The notes beneath the pieces are model-generated. The model saw nothing but the letters and a program-made list of their open reading frames with translations, ran no database searches and was not told where the DNA came from. Made by a program: the position numbers and the translations under genes. From Ancylobacter novellus (GTDB lineage: Bacteria; Pseudomonadota; Alphaproteobacteria; Rhizobiales; Xanthobacteraceae), in the NCBI GenBank assembly GCA_003241485.1, contig QFQD01000046.1:1-53036 (forward strand): a DNA stretch of 53,036 nucleotides, in the 5' to 3' direction. Positions 17,720-26,512 of the stretch are shown one piece after another (position 1 is the first letter of the stretch; the number at the start of each line of letters is the position of its first letter).

Positions 17720-17747
17720 GGGAGAGGGGCCGGCAGGGCCCTCTCCC
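17720..17747. terminator. Hairpin between convergent genes (possible bidirectional terminator)
   Basis: GGGAGAGGG (17720-17728) and CCCTCTCCC (17739-17747) form a 9-bp stem in the 54-base gap between two convergent genes. There is no T-run on either side, so termination strength is doubtful. Confidence 0.4.
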
Positions 17748-17757
17748 GAAGCTCGGC

Positions 17758-18561
17758 TCAATTGCCCCAGCGTTCCATCCACATGCGCTCGCCGATGGTG
17801 CAGGAGACGCGCGGCGCGTCGGCGGCGCGTTGGACCAGCTGCGGCCTTGGTGGCACCACGCCGGCGATCTCCAGCACCAGCTTGGTCTTGATCGCGTCGG
17901 CGAATTGATGCGTGCCGCGCACCGGGATGACGAAGGCGCCCGGCCCGCCGATCACGCAGTCCTCGTAATAGGTGTCGAGGTCGCCAATATCGAGCATGGA
18001 GCTGGCCGGCTCCTTCAGCATCAGCGGCAGCCCGTTGATGGTGATGCCGCGCGCCACCACGTCGTCGCGCGTCGGCTCGACCATGGCGCCCTGGTTGTTG
18101 GTGCCGTCGCCGGAAATGTCGATGACGCGCCGCAGGCCCTTGATGGCGTTCTGCTCGATGAGGGCGGCGCCGAATTCCATCGCCCCGGAGATGGAGGTGC
18201 GGTAGACGCGCCGCACGGGGGCGCTGTCGATCGCGGCGGCGAAGCGGCGCGCATCGTCCGGGCCGGCGATCAGCATCCAGTCGACGACGATCTTCTGCTC
18301 GTCCGAGCCCGCCCATTCGACATAGGCGAGGGCGACCCGGCCATTGGGGCCCAGCTTCAGCGCATTGAGGAATTCGGGCGAGGTGACGGCGTTGATGTAG
18401 CCCTCGCGCTGCAGGGCCAGTTCGTCGAGGTCCATGGAATAGGAGACGTCGACGGCCAGCACCAGTTCGACGTCGACCTGTTCGTCGGCCATGGCGGCAG
18501 GCACCGCGAACGGCGCCAGCAGCAGGGCGAGGGTGGTCAGCCACATGCGCATGCACGACAT
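17758..18561 (-). CDS. Exported DUF1194 von Willebrand A-like protein
   Basis: A 267-residue secreted or periplasmic protein. The signal peptide ends near FAVPAAMADE. The domain starts with VELVLAVDVSYSMDLDE, containing a complete DxSxS metal-ion-dependent adhesion (MIDAS) motif, and continues with RTSISGAMEFGAALIE and IDISGDGTNNQG, typical of VWA folds. DUF1194 members have no established function. GGAGG lies five bases ahead of the ATG at 18561. Monocistronic. Confidence 0.88.
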   Translation of the reverse strand: MSCMRMWLTTLALLLAPFAVPAAMADEQVDVELVLAVDVSYSMDLDELALQREGYINAVTSPEFLNALKLGPNGRVALAYVEWAGSDEQKIVVDWMLIAGPDDARRFAAAIDSAPVRRVYRTSISGAMEFGAALIEQNAIKGLRRVIDISGDGTNNQGAMVEPTRDDVVARGITINGLPLMLKEPASSMLDIGDLDTYYEDCVIGGPGAFVIPVRGTHQFADAIKTKLVLEIAGVVPPRPQLVQRAADAPRVSCTIGERMWMERWGN

Positions 18562-18713
18562 CGCGACCTCCGTCTGTGACGGGACCTCGACGTGTCAGGG
18601 ACGCGTCGTCACGATGGTGACACGGCCGGCGGCTGGCCAGAAGTCGAAATTGCGGGCACCGGGCCGGGCCCGATGCCGTTCGCGTGAGCGCGCGCTACCG
18701 AGGTAGGGCGTGC

Positions 18714-20018
18714 TCAGACATCCAGCGTTTCGGTGCCGGTGATCTCGATGCCGAAGCCGGCGACGCCGACATAGGTGCGGGCGCGCGAGGCGAGAAGGCG
18801 GATCGAGGAAATGCCGAGATCGCGCAGGATCTGGGCGCCGAGGCCCACTTCACGCCAGTTCTCGTCGCGCAGGCGCGTGCTGTCCTGCATCTCGTCGGCG
18901 CCCACCGTGCTGGCGGGCACGCCGGTGGTGCCGTCGCGCAGATAGACCAGCACGCCGCGGCCCTCGGCCTTGATGCGCTCCAGCGAGGCGCGGATCGCCT
19001 TGCCGCCGGTGAACACGTCGCCGATCGGGTCGGCGCGGTGCAGGCGCACCAGCACGTCCCGCCCGTCGCCGATCTTGCCGTACACGAGGGCGATGTGGTT
19101 CACCGATTCGAACGGGGTGACATAGGAGAGGCCCAGCATCTCACCCACCACGGTCGGGGCGGCGAATTCGGCGGTGCGCGTGACCAGCTTCTCGCGCAGC
19201 TGGCGGTAGGCGATGAGATCGGCCACCGAGATGCGGGTCAATTTGTGATGGGCGGCGAAGTCCGCGACCTTCGGGCCGCGCATCACCGTGCCGTCGTCGT
19301 TCACCAGCTCGCAGATGACGCCGACCGGTTCGAGATTGGCCAGCTTGCACAGATCGACCGCCGCCTCGGTATGGCCCGAGCGCATCAGCACGCCGCCCTC
19401 TCGGGCGATGAGCGGGAAGATGTGGCCGGGGCGCACGAAATCGGCGGCGCCGGCATTCGGGTTCGCAAGGCCGCGCACCGTGGCGGTGCGGTCCTCGGCG
19501 GAAATGCCGGTGGTGGTGCCGTGCTTGTAGTCGACCGAGATGGTGAAGGCGGTCGAATGGGGCGCGTCATTGTCGGCGACCATCGGGCTGAGACGCAGCC
19601 GCTTGGCATATTCCGCCGGCAGCGGGGTGCAGACGATGCCCGAGGTGTGGCGCACGATGAAGGCCAGCTTCTCCGCCGTGGCGAACTGCGCGGCGACGAT
19701 GAGGTCGCCTTCGTTCTCGCGGTCGTCGTCATCCGTGACCACGAGCATCTCGCCGCGCGCGAATGCCTCGATCGCCGCATCCACGCGGGTCTGCAGATTG
19801 TCGCTCATCAATGCCACCTCGACGCTATCCAGTCCGAGAAAGTCGTTCGGCGTCACTGCCCCGCTGGTGGCGGTGGCGATGCGAGCGCCCGCTTCCCGGG
19901 AGACCCAGGCCTGCTGGTCGTTGCACAATGCGGTGATGCTGGCCGGCGACAGGCCGGCGGCGCGGGCAAAGGCGCTGCGCGTCGTTCCGGTAAGGGTCAG
20001 CCAATCCGCAAGTTTCAT
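18714..20018 (-). CDS. ribB: HTH domain fused to 3,4-dihydroxy-2-butanone-4-phosphate synthase (RibB) and a degenerate RibA-like domain (RibBX type)
   Basis: Converts ribulose-5-phosphate to 3,4-dihydroxy-2-butanone-4-phosphate for riboflavin synthesis. Residues 1-66 form a lambda-repressor-like helix-turn-helix (AFARAAGLSPASITALCNDQ). From residue 71 comes RibB, with VVTDDDDRENEGDLIVAA and RSGHTEAAVDL. The last 160 residues resemble GTP cyclohydrolase II but lack the zinc cysteines (RLHRADPIGDVFTGGK where active enzymes have Cys), so that part is probably inactive, as in RibBX proteins. No strong ribosome site precedes the ATG at 20018, whereas an internal ATG at 19808 (MSDNLQ) has GAGG nine bases ahead and would yield RibBX without the HTH. 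aroC lies upstream across a repeat-filled gap. Confidence 0.9.
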   Translation of the reverse strand: MKLADWLTLTGTTRSAFARAAGLSPASITALCNDQQAWVSREAGARIATATSGAVTPNDFLGLDSVEVALMSDNLQTRVDAAIEAFARGEMLVVTDDDDRENEGDLIVAAQFATAEKLAFIVRHTSGIVCTPLPAEYAKRLRLSPMVADNDAPHSTAFTISVDYKHGTTTGISAEDRTATVRGLANPNAGAADFVRPGHIFPLIAREGGVLMRSGHTEAAVDLCKLANLEPVGVICELVNDDGTVMRGPKVADFAAHHKLTRISVADLIAYRQLREKLVTRTAEFAAPTVVGEMLGLSYVTPFESVNHIALVYGKIGDGRDVLVRLHRADPIGDVFTGGKAIRASLERIKAEGRGVLVYLRDGTTGVPASTVGADEMQDSTRLRDENWREVGLGAQILRDLGISSIRLLASRARTYVGVAGFGIEITGTETLDV

Positions 20019-20123
20019 GCGCACATGCTAGGACGGGGCGGTTTCGCCCGCAATGAAAAGATGAGGCGAGTTTCAGCAATACTGAAATTGCCGGTTTGCG
20101 GGAGGGGGATTCGGCCGGGAAGA

Positions 20124-20244
20124 GTTTTGCGCTGGGTTCCGGATCGGCGTTCCGCCTGCGGCGTCACTTGTCCGGGACACGAGGCCTTCTGTTTCCCGGA
20201 CCAGCTGCGCGTAGCGCAGCGCCGATCCGGGACCCGGCGCACGA
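20124..20244. repeat. Dispersed palindromic repeat family A, copy 1
   Basis: A roughly 120-base nested palindrome with outer arms GTTTTGCGCTGGGTTCCGG and ATCCGGGACCCGGCGCA, and inner arms GTCCGGGA / TCCCGGAC. It lies between aroC and the ribB gene, both on the minus strand. Copy 2 at 34696-34816 carries the same central segment as its reverse complement, which shows they are one family in two orientations. Confidence 0.85.
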
Positions 20245-20258
20245 CTCTCCCGGCAATC

Positions 20259-20335
20259 GTCATCCCGGACGGCCAGAGGCCGATCCGGGATCGCGCGAAA
20301 TCGGAGAGCGATCCCGGCTCTGCGGCCGGGATGAC
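20259..20335. repeat. Dispersed palindromic repeat family B, copy 1
   Basis: The ends GTCATCCCGG (20259) and CCGGGATGAC (20335) are perfect inverted repeats; inside are GGCCGATCCGGGATCG and CGATCCCGGCTCTGCG. A second full copy is at 39032-39117. Together with family A it fills the 321-base gap between aroC and ribB. Confidence 0.85.
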
Positions 20336-20345
20336 GGAAGACGGT

Positions 20346-21458
20346 TCAGCGCGGGAACGGCCAGACCGGCGGGGTGCCGACCTGGGCGCGGGCGCGCAGC
20401 AGATGGTCCGCCAGCACGCAGGCGACCATCGCCTCGCCCACCGGCACGGCGCGGATGCCCACGCACGGGTCGTGCCGGCCCTTGGTGACGATTTCCGCAT
20501 CCTCGCCATGACGCGTCACCGTGCGGCGCGGGGTGAGGATGGAGGAGGTCGGCTTCACCGCGAAACGCACCACCACCGGCTGGCCGGTGGAGATGCCCCC
20601 GAGGATGCCGCCGGCATGGTTGGCGAGAAAGACGGGCTTGCCGTCATTGCCCATGCGCATCTCGTCGGCATTGTCCTCGCCGGTAAGCGTGGCGCTGGCG
20701 AAGCCCTCGCCGATCTCCACGCCCTTCACCGCGTTGATGCTCATCAGCGCGCCCGCCAGATCCGCGTCGAGCTTGCCGTAGAGCGGCGCGCCGAGGCCCG
20801 GCGGCACGCCTTCCGCCACCACCTCGATGACGGCGCCGACCGAGGAACCGGCCTTGCGGATGGCGTCGAGATAGTCGGCCATGCGCGCGGCCGCCTGCGC
20901 GTCCGGGCAGAAGAACGGGTTGCGGCCGATCTCGGCGCTGTCCCAATTGGCGCGGTCGATGGTGATCTCGCCCATCTGCACCAGCGCGCCGGTGAGGGTG
21001 ACGCCGGGCAGCACCTTGGCGGCGATGGCGCCGGCGGCGACGCGCACCGCCGTCTCGCGCGCCGAGGAGCGCCCGCCGCCGCGATGGTCGCGCAGGCCGT
21101 ATTTCACGTCATAGGCATAGTCGGCATGGCCGGGGCGGTAGCTCTCGGAGATCGCCGAATAGTCCTTGGAGCGCTGGTCGACATTCTCGATCAAGAGGGC
21201 GATCGGCGTGCCGGTGGTCACCAGCGTGCCGTCCTCTTGCCCCAGCGTGCCGGAGAGGATCTTTACCTCGTCCGGTTCGCGGCGCTGGGTGGTGAAGCGC
21301 GAGGTGCCGGGGCGGCGGCGGTCCAGCGCGTCCTGCACCTCCTCCAGCCGGAAGCGGATGCCGGGCGGGCAGCCATCGACGACGCCGCCGATCGCCGGGC
21401 CGTGGCTCTCGCCGAAGGTGGTCACGCGGAAAAGATGGCCGAAACTGTTGAAGGACAT
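20346..21458 (-). CDS. aroC: Chorismate synthase
   Basis: The last step of the shikimate pathway: EPSP to chorismate, using reduced FMN. The 370 residues are normal length. Motifs seen are FRVTTFGESHGPAIGGVVDG, the Arg-rich RRRPGTSRFTTQR, GGGRSSARETAVRVAAGA, and GNDGKPVFLANHAGGILGGI. The start is set at ATG 21458 (MSFNSFGHLF), the family's usual N terminus; the frame is open upstream, but that sequence is not family-like. Transcribed alone; the downstream gap holds repeats. Confidence 0.97.
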   Translation of the reverse strand: MSFNSFGHLFRVTTFGESHGPAIGGVVDGCPPGIRFRLEEVQDALDRRRPGTSRFTTQRREPDEVKILSGTLGQEDGTLVTTGTPIALLIENVDQRSKDYSAISESYRPGHADYAYDVKYGLRDHRGGGRSSARETAVRVAAGAIAAKVLPGVTLTGALVQMGEITIDRANWDSAEIGRNPFFCPDAQAAARMADYLDAIRKAGSSVGAVIEVVAEGVPPGLGAPLYGKLDADLAGALMSINAVKGVEIGEGFASATLTGEDNADEMRMGNDGKPVFLANHAGGILGGISTGQPVVVRFAVKPTSSILTPRRTVTRHGEDAEIVTKGRHDPCVGIRAVPVGEAMVACVLADHLLRARAQVGTPPVWPFPR

Positions 21459-21625
21459 GCCGTTCGTCGCGGAAAGCGTGAAACTCAGGCGGCTTGTAGG
21501 CGCCCCCGCGACGGGCGTCAAACAGGCCGCGGCATCGGCCGTGGCGGTAAGGCGGGAGGCCGGGCATGGCCAAATGAGGCATCCATGCTACATAATGTCG
21601 ACACAAGGATGCCAACCCAACCCCA

Positions 21626-22945
21626 ATGCCCCTGTTTGAAATCGCCGTCGTCGTCCTGCTCGTCCTGATCAATGGCGTGCTCGCCATGGCCGAGCTTTCC
21701 GTCGTTTCCGCCCGCCCGGCGCGCCTGCGCGCCATGGCCGACAAGGGCTCCACCGGCGCGCGCACCGCGCTCGCGCTGGCTGCCGACCCCGGACGCTTTC
21801 TCTCCACCGTGCAGATCGGCATCACGCTGATCGGCATTCTGGCCGGCGCCTTCTCCGGCGCCACGCTCGGCGACATGCTGGGCGAATGGCTGCGCGAGCA
21901 GGGCATGGCGCCCGGCCTTGCCGGCGGCCTCGGCTATTCGATCGTGGTCGCGGCGATCACCTATATCTCGCTCATCATCGGCGAACTCATCCCCAAGCGG
22001 CTGGCGCTGCAGAGCCCGGAAAAGCTGGCGAGCTTCATCGCGCCGCTCATGCTGCTGCTGTCGCGCGTCTCGCTGCCGGCGGTGTGGCTGCTCGACATTT
22101 CCTCGCGGCTGGTGCTGCGCCTGCTCGGCGAGAACGGCAAGGACGAGGACAGCAACATCACCGACGAGGAAATCCGCGCCATCGTCGCCGAAGCCGAAAC
22201 CGCCGGGGTGATCGACCCGGAGGAGCGCCGGATGATCGCCGGCGTGATGCGCCTCGCCGACCGGCCGGTGCGCGCGGTGATGACGCCGCGCACCGACATC
22301 GACTGGATCGACCTGACCGACGATCCCGACCTGGTGCGCCAGACCATCCGCGAGACCAGCCACACCCGCCTGCCGGCCTGCGAGGGCACGGTGGAGGAGG
22401 CGGTGGGCGTCATCGACATTCGCGACCTGCTGGAAGCCTATCTCGACGGCGAGACGCCGGACCCGCGCCAGTTCGTGAAACCCGGCGCGGTGCTGGTGGA
22501 GACCGCCGGCGCGCTCGACGCCATGCGGGTGCTGCGCCACGCGGAATCGCCGCTGGCGCTGGTGGTGGACGAATATGGCTCGATGGTCGGCATTTTGACG
22601 CCGGCCGATCTGCTCGACGCCATTGCCGGCACGGTGGTGCTGGACGAGGCGGGCAAGGTGAAGCCGGATGTGGTGGAGCGCGCCGATGGCAGCTTCCTCA
22701 TCGCCGGCTCGACGCCGATCGACGAACTGGCCGACGTGCTCGGCATCCGCATTCCGCAGGATGCCGGCTTCCATACGGCGGCCGGCTATGTGCTGCACGA
22801 GCTCAAGGCACTGCCGGAAGAGGGCGCCGTGTTCGAGGCGCTGGGCTGGCGCTTCGAGGTGGTCGACATGGACGGCAGGCGGATCGACAAGATCCTCGTC
22901 GCCCGCGCCGTGGTGCCGCGCCGCCGCGCGCCGATGATGGGCTAG
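21626..22945 (+). CDS. CorC/HlyC (CNNM) family transporter with CBS pair
   Basis: A 439-residue inner-membrane protein with an N-terminal CNNM/DUF21 domain (four hydrophobic helices, with LINGVLAMAELSVVSARPARL and SLIIGELIPKRLALQ), then a CBS pair (about residues 210-330, with RAVMTPRTDIDWID and VVDEYGSMVGILTPADLLDAI) and a C-terminal CorC_HlyC domain. Family members export or regulate Mg2+/Co2+; the name hemolysin is historical. The gene stands alone, divergent from aroC. Specificity is not readable. Confidence 0.93.
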   Translation: MPLFEIAVVVLLVLINGVLAMAELSVVSARPARLRAMADKGSTGARTALALAADPGRFLSTVQIGITLIGILAGAFSGATLGDMLGEWLREQGMAPGLAGGLGYSIVVAAITYISLIIGELIPKRLALQSPEKLASFIAPLMLLLSRVSLPAVWLLDISSRLVLRLLGENGKDEDSNITDEEIRAIVAEAETAGVIDPEERRMIAGVMRLADRPVRAVMTPRTDIDWIDLTDDPDLVRQTIRETSHTRLPACEGTVEEAVGVIDIRDLLEAYLDGETPDPRQFVKPGAVLVETAGALDAMRVLRHAESPLALVVDEYGSMVGILTPADLLDAIAGTVVLDEAGKVKPDVVERADGSFLIAGSTPIDELADVLGIRIPQDAGFHTAAGYVLHELKALPEEGAVFEALGWRFEVVDMDGRRIDKILVARAVVPRRRAPMMG

Positions 22946-22960
22946 CGCGCTTTCCCCGAA

Positions 22961-23188
22961 CTAGCGCAGGTTGCGGTCCATGGCATTGGCCATGGACCCG
23001 CCATTCGTCGCCGTCGCGCCGCCATAGCGGGTGCCGAGGCCGGCGACGACGGTGACGATCGCCACCGCCAGCGCGGCGGCGATGAGGCCATATTCCAGGC
23101 CCGTTCCGTGAGGGCGGCGAACGACGGCGGCGCGGCGCCGGTGCACCATGTCGCGTCCTGCCATTTCCCTGTCCGCCAATTCTCTCAT
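22961..23188 (-). CDS. Flp-type IVb pilin-like small protein
   Basis: A short protein (75 residues from 23188, or 62 from the ATG at 23149) with a basic leader and a type IVb pilin-like helix, HGTGLEYGLIAAALAVAIV. Flp pilins usually carry Gly at the prepilin cleavage site and Glu at +5 in the form GxxxxEYGLIAA; here only three residues separate the nearest Gly from the Glu, so processing would be unusual. No tad/cpa genes are adjacent. It may be an orphan or divergent Flp copy. Length, helix and the EYGLIA motif support the call, but export is untested. Confidence 0.65.
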   Translation of the reverse strand: MRELADREMAGRDMVHRRRAAVVRRPHGTGLEYGLIAAALAVAIVTVVAGLGTRYGGATATNGGSMANAMDRNLR

Positions 23189-23376
23189 GGCCGTACTCTG
23201 CTTACGCTTGACTGCATCGCCGTCCGTTGTTGGCGGCTTTTATTATGGGTGCACCTTGGGCCCGAGAGGTTGCTCAGCTGTTAAAACGCTGCCGCCGCCC
23301 GGCCGGGCGGGGCGCAGACTTGGCCTGTGGTTAATGTTTTGCCGCCGTCGGTAGTGCCTGGGCACCACCTTCGGGT

Positions 23377-25863
23377 TCAGCTGCCGCGCGGCTTGGCGCG
23401 GCGCGTGGGCTCGGCCGCGGCGGGATCTTCCGGCCAGGGATGCCGGGGATAGCGCCCGCGCATGTCGGCGCGCACATCGCGCCAGGAGCCGGCCCAGAAG
23501 GCCGGCAGGTTGCGCGTCAGCTGGATCGGCCGATGGGCCGGCGACAGCAGGGCGAGGGTCAGCGGCACCCTTCCGCCGGCAATCGCGGGGTGGGTGGTGA
23601 GGCCGAACAGTTCCTGCACGCGCACCGCGATCTGCGGCCCGCCCTCGGCGGCATAGTCGATGGGCAGCCTTGAGCCGGTCGGCACCTCGAAATGGGTCGG
23701 CGCGTCCTCCTCAAGCCGCCGCGCGAGGTCCCAGGGCAGCATGCCGGCGAGCGCGCGGCCGAGCCGGTCGGCATCGATCTGGCCGAGCGAGGTGAGCCCT
23801 TCCAGCGCCGGGGCGAGCCAGTGCTCCACGCTCGCTGCCAGTGTCTCTTGCGCGACATCCGGCCAGAGGTCCGGTGCGCCGGCATGGAGGAAGCGCAGGC
23901 GGTCCAGCCATTGCCGCTGATGGTCGGACCAGCCCAAGCGCTCCAGCCCGCGCGCGGCGGCGGCGCGGGCGAGCGCGCGGGCGGCTTCCGGTCCGAGCGT
24001 GACGGGGGCGGTGCGCTCGGCCAGTACCAGCGCGCCGAGGCGGCGCACATGGCGCGCGCGCAGCGCGCCGGCGGCGGCGTCGAACTGCGTCTCCACCCCT
24101 TCGGTGATGGCCTCGCCGAATTCGGCCTCGATCTCGGCCTCGCTCAGTTCCGCCGCCAGCAGGATGCGCGCCTCGTCCGCCGTGCCGGTGAGCTCGGCGA
24201 TGGCGAGATGGCGCGCGCGGGCGAGCGGGGAGGCGGGATCGAGCGCGGCGCCGCGCCCGTTCGCCAGCACGAAGCGGCGCCCATCGCCGCGGGCGCGGGC
24301 GATGCGGTCGGGAAAGGCGAGCGCCAGCAGCACGGCCGGCGAGGGCGAAGCGGCGGTGGCCGGGCCGGGCAGGCTCCCGGCGGCGCGGGCGGCCTCCTGC
24401 GCCCAGCGCTCGGCCAGGCGGCGGGCTTCCTCGGTACGTCGCGCGCGGTCGCGGCGGAGATCGTCGAGCCGGTGGCGAAGGTCGGGCGCATCGCCGCCGA
24501 GGCCGCGCTCGGAGGCGATGGCCGCGATCAGCGCCGCCGGTTCGCCGGCGCCGCGACGGGCGCCGTCGATCACCATGCGGGCAAGGCGCGGCTCCAGCGG
24601 CAGGCGAGCCATGGCGCGTCCGCGCGCGCTGACCTGCCCGTCACGGTCGAGCGCACCGAGCGCCGTGAGCAGGGCTCTCGCCTCCTTCACCGCCGGCTCG
24701 GGCGGCGGATCGAGGAAGGCGAGGCTCGCCGGGTCGCGCACGCCCCATACGGCGAGGTCGAGCACGAGGCGCGAGAGGTCGGCGGCGAGGATTTCCGGCG
24801 TTGCGAAGGCGGGCAGGCTCACCGTCTCCGGCTCGCTCCACAACCGCCAGCAGATGCCGGGCGCGGTGCGGCCTGCGCGGCCGCGGCGCTGGTCGGCGGC
24901 GGCGCGGGAGACGCGCACCGTCTCCAGCCGGGTCAGCCCGACGCCGGGCTCGAAGCGCGGCACGCGGGCAAGGCCGCTGTCGATGACGATCCGCACGCCT
25001 TCAATGGTGAGGCTGGTCTCGGCGATGGAGGTGGCGAGCACCACCTTGCGCCGCCCGGCCGGGGCGGGGGAGATGGCGCGGTCCTGCTCGGCGGGGGAGA
25101 GCGCGCCATAGAGCGGGTCGATGTCGATGGCGGGGTCGCGCACCGCCTCGCGCAAGGCGCGCTCGGTGCGGCGGATCTCGCCCGCGCCGGGCAGGAAGGC
25201 GAGGATCGAGCCGGTCTCGCTGTTCAGCGCGCGCAGCACGGCGTCGGTCATCTGCCGGTCGATGGGGGCGCGGGCATCGCGGCCGAGATAGCGCGTCTCG
25301 ACGGGGTAGGCACGCCCGAGACTCTCGATGACCGGGACGTCGCCCATGAGCGAGGCCACCCGCGCGCCGTCGAGCGTGGCGGACATGACGAGGAGGCGCA
25401 AATCCTCGCGCAGCGCCGATTGCGCGTCGAGCGCCAGCGCCAGGCCGAGATCGGCGTCGAGGCCGCGTTCGTGAAACTCGTCGAACAGCACGGCGGCGAC
25501 GCCGGAAAGCTCCGGGTCGTCCAGCACCATGCGGGTGAAGATGCCCTCGGTGATGACCTCGATGCGGGTGTCGCGGCCGATCTTCGAGCCGAAGCGGGCG
25601 CGGTAGCCCACGCTCTCGCCTGCCTTCTCCCCGAGCGTGGCGGCCATGCGCTCGGCGCTGGCGCGGGCCGCGATGCGGCGCGGCTCCAGCACCAGGATGC
25701 GGCGGCCGGCGACCCAGGGCTCGTCGAGGAGCGCCAGCGGCACGTGCGTGGTCTTTCCCGCCCCCGGCGGGGCGACGAGCACGGCGGACGGCCCCGCCCG
25801 CAGCGCGGCGGTCAGCGCCGGCAGGGCGTCGTCGATGGGGAGGGGGGAAGAGAAGGCGCGCAT
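23377..25863 (-). CDS. hrpB: ATP-dependent helicase HrpB
   Basis: A DEAH-box superfamily 2 helicase of about 828 residues. Seen are Walker A APPGAGKTTHVPLALL, motif Ia-like LEPRRIAARASAERMA, the DExH box LFDEFHERGLD, motif III VMSATLDG, motif V VVLATSIAETSLTIEGV and motif VI QRRGRAGRTAPG. The C-terminal half matches the HrpB-specific domain, ending in LTRNLPAFWAGSWRDVRADM and RYPRHPWPEDP. The start is set at MRAFSSPLPIDDALPAL; an in-frame ATG at 25908 also exists. The cellular role of HrpB is poorly defined. Its upstream region is shared with the island operon. Confidence 0.95.
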   Translation of the reverse strand: MRAFSSPLPIDDALPALTAALRAGPSAVLVAPPGAGKTTHVPLALLDEPWVAGRRILVLEPRRIAARASAERMAATLGEKAGESVGYRARFGSKIGRDTRIEVITEGIFTRMVLDDPELSGVAAVLFDEFHERGLDADLGLALALDAQSALREDLRLLVMSATLDGARVASLMGDVPVIESLGRAYPVETRYLGRDARAPIDRQMTDAVLRALNSETGSILAFLPGAGEIRRTERALREAVRDPAIDIDPLYGALSPAEQDRAISPAPAGRRKVVLATSIAETSLTIEGVRIVIDSGLARVPRFEPGVGLTRLETVRVSRAAADQRRGRAGRTAPGICWRLWSEPETVSLPAFATPEILAADLSRLVLDLAVWGVRDPASLAFLDPPPEPAVKEARALLTALGALDRDGQVSARGRAMARLPLEPRLARMVIDGARRGAGEPAALIAAIASERGLGGDAPDLRHRLDDLRRDRARRTEEARRLAERWAQEAARAAGSLPGPATAASPSPAVLLALAFPDRIARARGDGRRFVLANGRGAALDPASPLARARHLAIAELTGTADEARILLAAELSEAEIEAEFGEAITEGVETQFDAAAGALRARHVRRLGALVLAERTAPVTLGPEAARALARAAAARGLERLGWSDHQRQWLDRLRFLHAGAPDLWPDVAQETLAASVEHWLAPALEGLTSLGQIDADRLGRALAGMLPWDLARRLEEDAPTHFEVPTGSRLPIDYAAEGGPQIAVRVQELFGLTTHPAIAGGRVPLTLALLSPAHRPIQLTRNLPAFWAGSWRDVRADMRGRYPRHPWPEDPAAAEPTRRAKPRGS

Positions 25864-25914
25864 GGCCCGGGAGGAGACCGCCAGAGGCGACGCAGACGCG
25901 GAAAGCATCTATGA

Positions 25915-25950
25915 GTTGTATATTGACATAAATACAACCTAAAATAATAT
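25915..25950 (+). promoter_or_regulatory. Promoter and overlapping palindromic operator of the 25985 operon
   Basis: In a conspicuously AT-rich patch, GTTGTAT (25915-25921) and ATACAAC (25932-25938) form a perfect 7-bp dyad with 10 bases between the arms. Inside and beside it are a perfect -35, TTGACA (25923-25928), and, 16 bases on, TAATAT (25945-25950), about 35 bases before the ATG of the secreted protein gene. A protein bound to the dyad would cover the -35, suggesting repression. A related dyad lies at 29032-29050. Confidence 0.55.
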
Positions 25951-25984
25951 CCGGCGTCGCGGGAAGCTGGCGGGGGCCGCGACC

Positions 25985-26503
25985 ATGAGGATGCACAGCG
26001 AGCGGATAGCGGCCTTCCTCTGCGCGATGGTTCTGCTCGCGCCGGCGCCTTCAGCGGCCGAGAGACTGCCGGCGGACGACCGCCGGATGGCCTGCAGCCT
26101 CTACGCGCCGGGCGAGGTCATTTCCGCGCTCCAGCATGGCGATACCTACGAACGTACGATGAGGATTCTGCGGGACAACCTGCAGTCCATCGACTGGCCG
26201 GCGGCCTATGCGCGCTTTGTGCGCAGCGGTGCGCCGAAGCGGCTACGGGCGTTCGCCGACCGGCAGGCCGCGCGCTACGCCGCGCGGACTGCCTATTCCA
26301 CCGCTCTCTGTCGTGATCTCAACCCCATTTTCGCGGCGGCACGCATGTTGGACATCGCGTCTGGCATCGGCATGAAGATTGGGCCGAGCCCTCTGTTCGT
26401 CCGCTGCGGGAAGGAGCGCTGCGCGGCTCCCTCGATCGCCGCCATCGCCGAGAAGTGCGACTTCCTGCCGTTCAACATTCCCGTGCAACCGATCTGCAAT
26501 TAG
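25985..26503 (+). CDS. Unknown secreted six-cysteine protein
   Basis: I do not recognise this 172-residue protein. It has a clear signal peptide (AAFLCAMVLLAPAPSAA, cleavage near SAAE) and a mature part with six cysteines (in RMACSLY, ALCRDL, VRCGKERC, EKCDFL and the C-terminal PICN), compatible with three disulfides in the periplasm or outside. The middle is helical and basic. It is followed after nine bases by the TIM-barrel-like gene, with a ribosome site in between, so the two are co-expressed. Codon composition is less GC-extreme than in flanking housekeeping genes. One guess is a periplasmic partner or inhibitor of the next gene's product. Confidence 0.75.
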   Translation: MRMHSERIAAFLCAMVLLAPAPSAAERLPADDRRMACSLYAPGEVISALQHGDTYERTMRILRDNLQSIDWPAAYARFVRSGAPKRLRAFADRQAARYAARTAYSTALCRDLNPIFAAARMLDIASGIGMKIGPSPLFVRCGKERCAAPSIAAIAEKCDFLPFNIPVQPICN

Positions 26504-26512
26504 GGGGCGAAG

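Noticed and set aside
18714..19280. Active GTP cyclohydrolase II (RibA) in the RibB fusion
   Set aside because: The zinc-binding cysteines and surrounding catalytic motif are missing, so only the RibB activity is supported.
20025..20345. FMN riboswitch upstream of ribB
   Set aside because: The gap is explained by family A and B palindromes; no conserved RFN-type multi-stem core was seen.
18684..21668. A 994-codon plus-strand frame across ribB, repeats and aroC
   Set aside because: It crosses two genes and an intergenic repeat region on the other strand; low-complexity translation.
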